NCBI GenBank assembly: GCA_008711295.1
Contig: VUYV01000063.1
Coordinates: 895,880-959,879 of the forward strand
Length of the DNA stretch: 64,000 nucleotides
Reading direction: 5' to 3'
Source of the DNA: Anarhynchus alexandrinus
Taxonomy: Eukaryota > Chordata > Aves > Charadriiformes > Charadriidae
Position 1 is the stretch's first letter, and each line of letters opens with the position of its first letter. Shown one piece after another: positions 48,509 through 59,093 of this stretch. Made by a program: the position numbers and the translations under genes. Below the pieces are notes generated by a model that did no database searches, had not been told where the DNA came from, and worked only from the letters and a program-made list of their open reading frames with translations.

Positions 48509-48689
48509 GTAGTTTCAGGTTAAATGACTCTCAGATCTTTGGGAGCCTTAAAGCTGCTTTAAGAGTGGGAAGGGAAAAGTCTGCCATCACTATTTCAGCC
48601 CCTCACCTGGGTTGATGTTCAAACGGTAAGCTGAGAAACAAGACATCACTTTCTGCTTGACAACATGAGTGTTCCTTTCATTTTCATTT

Positions 48690-49086
48690 GAAAGGCTGAG
48701 GGACTTGGGGCTTTTTAGACTGCAGAAAAGAAGACTGAGGGGGGATCTTATCAATGCTTATCAATCCTTAAAGGGAGGGTGCCAGGGGGATGGGAACAGT
48801 CTTTGTTCAGTATAGCCCAGTGACTGAACAAGAGGGAACGGGCACAAACTTGACCGTAGGAAGTTCCATCTCAACCTGAGGAGGGCCTTCTCTCCTGTGC
48901 GGGTGGCAGAGCAGTGGCACAGGCTGCCCAGAGAGGTGGGGGAGTCTCCCCCTCTGGAGCCATTCCAAACCCGCCTGGACGCCATCCTGTGCCACTGCTG
49001 GAGGTGCCCCTGCTCTGGCAGGGGGTGGCACTGGGGGAGCTCCAGAGGTCCCTTCCAACCCCCACTAGTCTGGGATTCTGTGATTC
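48690..49086 (+). mobile_element. CR1 LINE fragment, different subfamily, 5'-truncated
   Basis: Plus-strand CR1 3' region: AAGGCTGAGGGACTTGGGGC, the block TTCCATCTCAACCTGAGGAG, CAGAGCAGTGGCACAGGCTG, the C-terminal CCTGGACGCCATCCTGTG block and a tail ending ATTCTGTGATTC. The 3' half (block GGCAGGGGGTGGCACTGGGG) differs from the copies at 50195 and 58465, marking another CR1 subfamily. Confidence 0.92.
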
Positions 49087-50194
49087 AGGTTTTGGATGGT
49101 TTTTTCCTTCACTGCCTTCTGAGCTACAAAACATGTACTGTTGAGGTAGCCTTTGGATTAATTATGCAGATGCTTTTTATTCACGTGAACTGGATGACTG
49201 TAAACAGCAAGGTAACACTAAAGAAGGTATGAATCTTCTCTTGCTTGTACCTGCCTAACTGCAGTGACACAGAGTCACCTTTGAGTTTTATTAAAGGGGT
49301 GATGCCCAGAGGTTCCAGAGTTAGCGATGTCACTCAAGCGTCACCAATGCCAGGTGGTCACTAGACCCTCCATGCGAATGCTGCAACAAGGGTTGCACTG
49401 GCAGAGCCCCACCACCTCTACGTTTTCCCACAGGATTTAGTTGTACCTGTTCTGGTGATTTTCATGGCACTCATTCCTGAGTTCTTTGAGCAATATGAGA
49501 TGGAGAAGGTGGCATAGCGTTAGCTTCAGTGAAATCATTTCGCATCCACTTAAAGAGGAGAGTCTCCATCATTTTTTTTCTCCTTCCTTCACTCTACTAT
49601 TCCCCCTCTTTGTTTCTTGTTTACTCTTTTGAATTACATGCTTAATAGTTGTATATGAAAACCCTATAAATGCATTTTTTCTGGTACATTTTACCTTGTA
49701 GCTAACATAACGTTGCTTTTCTTGCCTTTCTGGTAGCACCTAAATAACTGCACTGTTTGAAGCATTCACAGCTTCTCAGACTCTTAAAAAGGAAAAACAC
49801 ACAGAAAAGCCATTGCTACCTGCAGTTCCTTCCCCGCACGTAACCTCCCGGCCCCCAATCCGCTCGCGCTGGTGCCTGTTGAGTCAGAACTTGGCAAACC
49901 CGGACTGAGCAGACCTGACGGCGTGGGAGCACGGACCCCGCAAACGCACGAGCTCCCCGGGCAGCAGCGATTTCTGCAGCGATTTCTGTTGTAACGAGAA
50001 GTTGCATAACGCTCATCTGTGGTGTGTATTTTCCCACGTGCCTCGGAGGGTTAGTGCGGGCACGGCGAGGGGGATGTCCGGCAGAGAGCAGGACAGATTA
50101 GTTCCAGAGGGTAACGAGGATTGCCTGCAACAACGACCTTCCCGTCCCATCAGGGAAGTCGTCGTCATCGTCTGGACCTGTTGAAAAGCCCTCA
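49087..50194. other. unique noncoding sequence
   Basis: 49840-49980 is GC-richer, with a direct repeat GCAGCGATTTCTG (49962-49988). No gene supported. Confidence 0.5.
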
Positions 50195-50488
50195 AATCAT
50201 CATAGAATCATAGAATGGTTTAGGTTGGAAAGGACCTTGAAGATCATCGAGTTCCAACCCCCCTGCCATAGGCAGGGACACCTCCCACCAGACCAGGCTG
50301 CCCAAGGCCACGTCCAGCCTGGCCTTGAACACCTCCAGGGATGGGGCCTCCACAACCTCTCTGGGCAACCTGTTCCAGTGCCTCACCACCCTCAAAGGGA
50401 AAAACTTCTTCCTAATGTTCAATCTAAACCTGCCCTCTTCCAGTTTGAAGCCATTCCCCCTCGTCCTATCACTACATGCCCATGTAAA
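50195..50488 (-). mobile_element. young CR1 LINE fragment, 3' ~290 bp
   Basis: Minus-strand CR1 from the 3' tail (AATCATCATAGAATCATAG on the plus strand) to a 5' break near 50488. The sequence is almost identical to the matching parts of 58465-59093 and 57317-57501, so all three belong to the same young subfamily. The frame for the ORF2 C-terminus ([32 protein letters not shown]) is open throughout. Confidence 0.95.
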
Positions 50489-52587
50489 TGGTTCGAGATG
50501 ACTAGCCCAGTGAAAGGAACACCAGTCCTGGCTACGTACCCTATTATACACCATCTGCCTCTGAACTGAAACTGCCCATTAACCTGACAGCAAAGCATGC
50601 CCATGCGTTGGAGGGGTTGGCTCACACGGATGTCACTGAAGGAATGGGAGTGGATTTGCAAATGGTTTACGCTGAATGGGTATTACTGGTTGTATAACTC
50701 TCACTTGTGTCACTGTGCTTCAGTGATGCTAGAGTTATTTTTTTAAGTGGTTTGTAAGAAAAGATTGTCATCAATATTTAAAATTCATTTTTTCATGAAA
50801 ATTTAATCGTGTGCTATGGTGATTTTAATCTAATCTAGTCAGCAATCTTTCGATTATCCCCAAAGTCAGCAACAGTACCCCAAGTGACCAAAATTCTTCT
50901 TGTGTTTTTTCACTTGTAACTGCTTTACCATTTCGAAATGTTTTGTTTATAAATCCAGATTTACCTTACTCCTTGTCACTGCCGATACATTATGCTCTTT
51001 ATGTGTAAACAGAGTGTACTTCAAAGAGCATATATCTTTATTAATAGTTAATAAGAGAAATGGAAATAAAAGCTCCACAAGCTGGTCTTGTAGCTGGGAA
51101 GCAATTCACAGCACTTTATGGGAAAGGCTTTCGTTTCTCTTTGCCATCTTTCCGAGATGAGATGACTCTCTTGCAGGGACATAAAAACAACCCCCTATTT
51201 TGGCACTTACTGGATATGTAATCTTCAAATAATGAGTATCAGGATGAAAACAAGTCAAAGAAGTATCCTGGAGCATTTTCACCCTCTCTCACTAAGGACA
51301 GCAGTTTTGCTTGATTAAGGGTTACAGGATCAGCCTCCCAATAAGCTTTTAGCTGTGGAATTGAATGCATGATACATTCCTTCTCCTCTCCCCTGAGCTA
51401 ACTCTGCCACAAAATGAAGCTGCGATATTGATGACTTCAAAGGAACTGTAAAAACTAAGTAACAAGCCGTGATCAACCAACATACTGAAATAGTCTATGG
51501 CAGAGAAAAATTGTTAGAGGGGAAAGAACTATTCTGAGTCCATAGTATTATTCTACAAGGTGTAATGAAGCTAACAGGGTTGCATACCCACAGAACACGA
51601 GGCAGTAGCATGGGAGAGGTGAAATACTATTTATTCACATTTTTGTTAATACAGTTATTAGCTCAGCAGGAGATGCTGTGTTTAATTTATAATCCAGTTC
51701 GCTGTGGGTGGTGGCTACAGGCAAACGATCAGAGTGAACTTTTGACTCAACCAGCCCCCACGAGTCACAGGACTTCTGCGGTTTCCCTGAATTACAGCAG
51801 CTCCTTGAGGCCCCGCTGGGAACGGGTCCCCCGGTGCTGGGCAGTACGCAAACATTTGGATAAATGACATTTCTGAGGCTGAACTTTGCAGTGCGCTGCA
51901 TGCACGCAGTCATTGCTATTCAGTGAATACAGCAAATAAGGAAGCTGTCTGTTACCTCGTTGGGACTCAAGCAGAAGTCCTTGATCAAAGGACAAATACC
52001 TTTATATTTAGTGATTCCCTAATCATTCTCTTAAAAAGGTTTAACACCAGCAGGTGTCTTCAGTGGTGGGATATTTATTTAGCTGTCTATATCTCTCTCT
52101 TCACGTTAATGACATGCTAGTTTTCCTTCTACTTAATTAAGACTATCTTCAAAGAGACCCTTTTATAAACAAATTAGGGTTATCTGACTCAGAATTTAAA
52201 ATGGAGCACTGTTTAATCAATACAATTGATTGAAGAGATCTAAACCCATCTCTGGGATACTTTATTTCTGCCTTGAAAACTTTTGAATGCCTTGCTGAAG
52301 TTGAAGTGCACGGCAGCCTCACAGCTTCCTACGCCACTAGCTGGGCACTTTTAGAATGAGGGCAAATAGCACCGAAAAAAGCTTCAAATGGAGCCATTGC
52401 CTTCAAATATAACTCTGTGAAAAGGAGTTGGTGAACCTGTCATACTTTCAGAATGATTAGGGATCATGGAGAAGATGATGTTGATGACAAGACACCCACT
52501 CATGTATTTTTAGCTTCCACGAGATGCAGTTTAGTAGATAAGAGAAAGAAAACACAGAATCCTTCATCCACCCACCTGGTCAATGAT
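50489..52587. other. unique noncoding sequence
   Basis: No repeats or supported genes; short open frames only. Confidence 0.5.
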
Positions 52588-52785
52588 CTATCCATCCATC
52601 CATCCACCCATTCACTCGTCCTTCCATCCATCCACCCATTCATCCATCTTTCCATCCATCCATCCATCCATCCATCCATCCATTCATCTGTCCATCCATT
52701 CACCCATCCATCTCCCCATTCACCCATCCATCCACCCACCCTTCCACCCATTCAACTATCCACCCATCCACCCATCCAACCATCC
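52588..52785 (+). repeat. (CATC)n tetranucleotide microsatellite with imperfect flanks
   Basis: A pure CATC/ATCC run at 52651-52683 sits inside about 200 bp of degenerate copies (CATT, CACC, CTTT variants). The apparent IHPS-repeat open frames on the plus strand and WMDG-repeat frame on the minus strand are artefacts of the repeat. Confidence 0.97.
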
Positions 52786-55424
52786 TGACCTGAATACCGA
52801 GTTGTGCACTGATTGAACTGGAAAGAGTTTTAATCTGTCTTGTAAAGACAGCAGGAAATTCAGATCGAGCGTGTTAACATATGAAGAACTACGTAGATTC
52901 AGATGCAATGGATTAGATGCGCTATTAATTTATATTTCTTATATAGAATGCAGTCTTGGAGTCATGAATCTCATTTGGGATGCTTTGATATAGGACTTTT
53001 CAGGCATGCCCTCATGACAAATAATGTTGAGATTGCAGTAAATTAATGAATTTAGAGAAATTTTAAATACATCCTCCAGGACAACTTTTCACCTTGGTGT
53101 ACACCTGAACATTTTGTCTGTATGTGTGAACTTCCTAACCAGGGAATCCGCAGCTCTGCACACATCTCTTATGTTCATTTTATGATGTAGACAGCATTGC
53201 ACTGTACAGACTTCTAATATAAAAGCCTAATTCCACTGCAGTCCTACAGGCAGATAAAGTTAGCCTGAAGAAGGAGCAGGAAAAAACAGCAAAAAGGAAG
53301 TACCTGAAGAGTTACCACACACAAGGAAATTACATCTTTGTCTCACTAATTCAATACTGCCACAAAATTCATGACACTAACTAATAATTTTGTGATAGTT
53401 GTCCACCAGCTCAACAGTAAGTTCCCTGATTCTGGAAAAAAAAACACCCTAGTTAATCATGCCTGCTCCTGAGTAGGCTTAGAAAAATACTTACTCCTGT
53501 TCATCACTAGTCCCTTGCTTCTCATTTGTTTCAGTGGAAGATGCACATTTTGCAAAGGGAAAATTAGAATTTACGGACATACTTCCTGCATTTCCAACAT
53601 CTGGGTATAATGGAGGATTCCGTGTTCAGGCTGCACTGGGATCCATTTCCACCCTATGACAGTAATCATTTCAATATGATATTGATAACATACATTTTTG
53701 GATGGTTAATTCAGTTCAAAATTATCTGTGCCAAGATATCAAGCTGATAATTGATCTCCAGCTTTGTTCTGCAGTATTAATTAAGTTTTAGAAAAGCTTA
53801 CAGATCAATTTATTTTAGTTAATGCAAATCTGCACCTATAACAACATGACTCAGATTTATCACTCTACTGTGATTCCCTTTTCATGCTTCAGCAATTCAT
53901 GTTTACATCTGGTTTAAGTTTTTCTAATCTAAAATAAATCAGCATGAAAAAGCATTTGATTTCTCATTTAGATTCTCAATTGCCTTTTACTACAAAGATA
54001 ATATCCCTCGTCTGATTTTAAATGCTGGAATTTTCAGGTTAAAAATACTGAATAAAAATGTTGTCACTCCACAGTTTTTGCAACGAGCCTAAATTTTATT
54101 TGCTTTTAGAGAAAGTGAAAGCAAATTGGGGTTCTTTTCTATGGACAAGATATTATAACATTATTTAAATAAAGCATAGCACTGGCATGTAATTTCACAT
54201 TTATTCCTTCACTTGCAACTGTAATATTAAGATGGTCTGTATTTTATTTTAACCTATGGGGGCCGGCCTGAAAATCAGTATTGAGAAAGACGGGGTTGCT
54301 GCTGCGCGGAGATGAATTGCTTTACCCATGTTGGCTTTTCCAATGGCTGAACCCAGAGTTATTCACCTCAAATCGAGACAACATTCCCGTTTCACAGGGG
54401 GAAGCGCCGGTACAGCAATAGACTGTCAGACAGACGCCTGACACCTCTGACGGACAAACCCCCCTCTCCCGAAGACGCTTCGCCTGTGGGTTTGAACAGC
54501 GCAGAGATTTCTGCAAAATCTCTGTCCCGGCTTGCGTTCCAGCCAGCCTGGCTGTAGCCATCATTAATTGCTTTGCTTTAACACTATTGACTTCAAAGGC
54601 ATTTAAAAGTTGATGTGAAAAGCTCCTCAGCGTCAGGACCTGACGTGAGTTTGCGCTCGCACAGCCCTTCGGGTGCGGATGGAGAAAAACAACAGCTTGG
54701 GTCAAATCACACCAGTTGGAGCAGCATCGGGTTTGTAATCTCTTCTTAAAAAGCAAAAGGCGGCCGTTTTGAGGTGGATGTAGCTCCTGCAGGTGGATCC
54801 CTGCCTTACAGAGGGCTCTTGTTATATTTTCTTATGTTTTGAGTTTAAAGGTGAGCCCCACCAGCTCCAGCTCCACCTGTGTTTTGCAAGTAGCACCTCG
54901 TGGTGGCTGTGCGCGCGCGTACGTGGCGGGGGATGCTCGTGGCAGGTAACGCGGCACTTCTTTCCCTGCAAAGTGTTTTATGGTGCTAAAGAATCACAAC
55001 GACAAAATGTCCCTCGAGTTTCCCACAGCCTCCTTTGCAGCGTCCCTCGCTTTCTCAATTTTGTTTCAGAGCTTTTAAAGGCATCTAAATCTCTGCGGCT
55101 CACAACCTTTCAGCACAGTACGCAAAATAATTCAGAACCGACTCTTTTCTCTGTAACCCCCTTTTTTCACTTAACGCTGCACATTTCACAAGTACTCTTT
55201 TAAACACTTCGCAATATTTCTATAACAACAGATCTGCAGCATGGGGAAGGAAATATTTGCCCGTCTCAAAATTTTTGCTGTAGGCAACTTAGATTATCAT
55301 CAACCTGTATCCGTTATAATTTGATATCCAGCACTCTACAAGGGGAAAAAAAAAATCAGTTTGTAAAAACATGAGCTCCCTTTATTTTTCATTAGAGGAT
55401 TTTATGTACATTGTGTTATGCCAA
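52786..55424. other. AT-rich unique noncoding sequence
   Basis: GC rises at 54290-54960, where open frames of 136-144 codons on opposite strands overlap without domain or splice support. Confidence 0.45.
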
Positions 55425-55495
55425 TGAGGTGCGATTTGTCACATAGTTAATGGGGCAGGATGCTACTAATTAACCAGATGAGATACAAGCCACCT
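55425..55495 (+). promoter_or_regulatory. possible enhancer core: CCAAT, homeodomain and E-box sites
   Basis: GCCAATGAGG, AGTTAATGGGG, ACTAATTAACC and the E-box CAGATG occur in tight succession. Suggestive only. Confidence 0.2.
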
Positions 55496-57316
55496 TTATC
55501 AGGAGCAGAGCAAATGGCTGTAAAAATTTTCCCCAAGTATTTAGATTCTGGGGTTTGCATAATGCGATGCGACTCTGCCAGGCACTCGCTGTGAAACCGT
55601 AGCCGTAGCCAGTACTGCAGTCACCGAAGCAGCACAAAGAGTTAAGGGATGCTTTCTGAAGAAATTGGTGATTTTTTTTGCCATGCGGGTCTTGCCTTTT
55701 TTATTTTTTATTTGACCTTTTCTGAACATTTCAGTGGGATTTTTTTACAGCCCGCTCATCCAAAACCCCATGTAGATTCCGCACTGTATTGATTTGGTTC
55801 ATTGTAGAAAACGCTGACTGAAGAAACAGAATAAAACTCTACTCCTCTTAGCTTTTTACAACTTCCATTGGTTCAGGAAGGTCAGAGGAAAATGCCATAC
55901 CCCTCCCTCCGAATGAGTGGTTGCTTGGGAACTGGAGAATAATTTTCAGATTGTTATATACATCATGAGCTACTGTTCAAACAGCTTCCCGCTTCCAAAG
56001 AAAGACTGGCAAGACCGGCAAATTCAGGGTTTGGGCATCGATTTTTTTTTTTCCTACTCCTTGTGATAATTTTAGCCTGGATGTCAGGAGCGTCTCTTAA
56101 GTGTGCGTCTTCACTTCTACCGTCGGCTTGTCTCTGCAGATCAGTTATCAACAGGAAGTCTCAATTCAAGAACGTACTGCTGCCTGCAAAGAGCCATAAT
56201 TAATGAGTCCTTTTTTTTTTTGCATTCAACTTGTGGAGTGGGTGAGAAAACAGGTCCATTATACAGCAGTTGGTTTAATCTTCATGAGTCAAGCTGCAAT
56301 TTTTATATCCTATCTGGAATTTGGGTTGGATATGTTTTCCCTAAATTAGCTTAGCCATAGTGACAGTACAGAATCCTATTTCTGTATTTGATGGGGTTTT
56401 TTAGTATGCCGTTTTAAAACTGGGAATAAGACAACAAAAAGCAGAAATTTCACTCTAGCTTCCTCTGGCTATAATATCTAAGGCAGAGGACCCCCTTTGA
56501 AGCAAGAAAGCGTTTCAGCACAGCGTGAAAGGCACAATGTGCCGAGGGAGACGGTGCGACGCACCCTCCGCTCCTCCTCAGCTACTCCCAAAACGCGGGG
56601 CAGAGGGAAGGAAGGGCCCAGGCTACTCTCTCTTGGGCAAGCGTGGCATGAAAGGACGTGTTACACCAAAAGAATCAGCAAAGAGACGATCCTCGCCCTT
56701 TCCTCCTCCTAAATTATGTTTTTCCTTCTTATTTTATAATCCAAAATATTCTGGAGTGCTTTTTGCACGGAACACTACAAAATGTTGTTCTATTCTTTAG
56801 CTTTTATTGACAGCTTTATCCCTTTGGAACAAAGGATTAATTTATTTTTTCCTATTAATAGGCACATTCTTACAGTGCTTGCACAACTGCGGAAAATGGG
56901 CACCACAGCAGTATTTTTTTTTGTCTGCTTACTCAATTATTGCCACACAAAATAAGCTATTTTAGAAATGCCTTTCAAAGTAGGTCAGGAGAGAACTATA
57001 TAAGCAGGTATATAGTGAGTACCTTTCCAAAAATAAGCGATATACCCAGATTTGAGGGAGGTTCTGGGTTTCTGAAGACTTCATTGGCTATAGCACTGCA
57101 TTTAGAGGAATCTTAATTAGGAGTGTAAAACTAATCATGAGGTTCAGCTGCCTGCTCTGGAGCAGGGCCCTGAGCGATGGGCAGTGGTATAGCAGCAGTT
57201 GGGATGGTAAAGGTGATAAATGTTTTGACTATTCTGTTCTCCGATTTGCCTTTTTTGGAGCTGTTTTGGATTACCTGTTTAGATACTCTACCAGATGTTG
57301 ACTTGTAGGGGAGATT
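55496..57316. other. unique noncoding sequence
   Basis: T-runs at 56042-56052 and 56211-56221; no supported genes. Confidence 0.5.
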
Positions 57317-57501
57317 CATAGAATCATAGAATCACAGAATGGTTTAGGTGACGTTGAGGTGGCTGTTGAAGAACATCAAGTTCCAACCCCCCTGCCATAG
57401 GCAGGGACACCTCCCACCAGACCAGGCTGCCCAAGGCCACGTCCAGCCTGGCCTTGAACACCTCCAGGGATGGGGCCTCAACAACCTCTCTGGGCAACCT
57501 G
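57317..57501 (-). mobile_element. young CR1 LINE fragment, 3' ~185 bp
   Basis: Minus-strand CR1 3' end with tail (CATAGAATCATAGAATCACAG on the plus strand). 57378-57500 is nearly identical to the copy at 50195, but 57348-57375 is locally scrambled and longer. The 5' break follows GGGCAACCTG, where the intact copy continues TTCCAGTG. Confidence 0.95.
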
Positions 57502-58452
57502 AGAATTCATCTCCTTCCTTGCCCAGGACAGCCGGCTGATGAAGCTACCGAGGGGATTGCTGGTACATTTCAATAAGTTATTGAATGAGGTTGGGTTTTT
57601 GGGGGGGTTGGTAATTTTGTTTTTAAACTTTGGAGTGTCATTGGGCGTTTTAAGATCTCCACAGATCTGAGCCTCGGTTTCTCTCTGCTTCAGTTCCTTG
57701 GCTGTAAAATAGATTAATCACATTTACTCATCTCAGAGGAGCATTGCGAAAATGCATACATAAAAAGATTGTCAGATGTTCATATATCATTTAACAGGGA
57801 AATATTGGTACCTAAAATAAACATCTGAAAGCCTTCCTGTCCAGGGCAGAGAAATACAAAGAACATTTTTCCATGCTAGCAGCCAGCTAGCAGTAATTTT
57901 GAGAGTGAGTAATTCTCCCCTTCAGAGACGAGCACCAAACACATCCACTGAGCTGTAGATTTAACTGAAAATGTGTAGTTATCCAATGTTCTACCAAGTC
58001 AGGGGGCCCGTAGGCTGATCTTGCTCATTAATCCAGAATTTGGCATAAAAGGGATCAGAAAATAGCATGTTTGTTTAATTGTTTTTTGCTCTGATCCCTT
58101 TCAAGTCCATCCTTTCCCATTAACAACAATCTTTAAAGCATTTCTAGCCAGGCAGACACCGGGAATTAATCCCCCTGATAATGCGGTGTTCTGGCACTGC
58201 CGCGGTGCTGCCAAGTCTCAGCGTCGCAGACGTGTTCCTAACGCGGCGCTCCTAAAGGCGCATGACTGCTCTCTGTCCTTTGCTTTCCTCTTCTTGTTTT
58301 TTTCCTTTATTTGTTTTAGGATGAAAGTCTGTTCCAAGCCCTGATGGTTATGCATGTGCTTCCAGGTTTTTCGAGTAAATGCATCCTACACACTCAATCC
58401 CATAAAACAATTAATATACTTTCATTTACTATATATCTGTATACATATATTA
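57502..58452. other. unique sequence between two inverted CR1 copies
   Basis: G-run at 57600-57607. No gene supported. Confidence 0.5.
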
Positions 58453-58464
58453 TCTGGGCTGCGA

Positions 58465-59093
58465 TCGCAGCCCAGAAGGCCAACCGCATCCTGGGCTGCA
58501 TCAAAAGAAGTGTGGCCAGCAGGTCAAAGGAGGTGACTCTGCCCCTCTACTCCACTCTCGTGAGACCCCACCTGGAGTACTGCATCCAGCTCTGGAGTCC
58601 CCAACATAAGAAGGACATGGACCTGCTGGAGCGTGTCCAGAGAAGAGCCACGAGGATGATCCGAGGGCTGGAGCACCTCTCCTATGAGGAGAGGCTGAAG
58701 GAGTTGGGGCTGTTCAGCCTGGAGAAGAGAAGGCTCCGGGGAGATCTTATTGCGGCCTTCCAGTCCCTAAAGGGGGCCTACAGGAGAGCTGGGGAGGGAC
58801 TTTTTACTGGGGCATGGAGTGATAGGACGAGGGGGAATGGCTTCAAACTGGAAGAGGGCAGGTTTAGATTGAACATTAGGAAGAAGTTTTTCACTTTGAG
58901 GGTGGTGAGGCACTGGCACAGGTTGCCCAGAGAGGGTGTTGAGGCCCCATCCCTGGAGGTGTTCAAGGCCAGGCTGGACGTGGCCTTGGGCAACCTGGTC
59001 TGGTGGGAGGTGTCCCTGCCTATGGCAGGGGGGTTGGAACTCGATGATCTTCAAGGTCCCTTCCAACCTAAACCATTCTATGATTCTATGATT
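58465..59093 (+). mobile_element. young CR1 LINE, 3' ~630 bp, ORF2 C-terminal frame intact
   Basis: Plus-strand CR1 beginning TCGCAGCCCAGAAGGCCAAC and ending in the tail ATTCTATGATTCTATG. One frame is open across the whole element and encodes the region after the reverse-transcriptase core: [74 protein letters not shown]. This stretch is well known in CR1-clade ORF2 proteins. The catalytic reverse-transcriptase motifs and the endonuclease are absent, so the copy cannot move by itself. ATTATCT at 58449-58455 recurs at 59091-59097 and may be a short target duplication. Confidence 0.97.

Noticed and set aside
50195..50500. TACATG/CATGTA arms at the 5' break of the CR1 copy as another fold-back
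   Set aside because: The usual CR1 sequence, as in the copy at 58799-58820, is already close to this dyad, so it may be only point mutations.
52453..52816. Open frames rich in IHPS or WMDG repeats
   Set aside because: Translation of the (CATC)n microsatellite, not a protein.
58766..59066. Open frames antisense to the CR1 copy
   Set aside because: Shadows of the open ORF2 frame and of its GC-rich composition.
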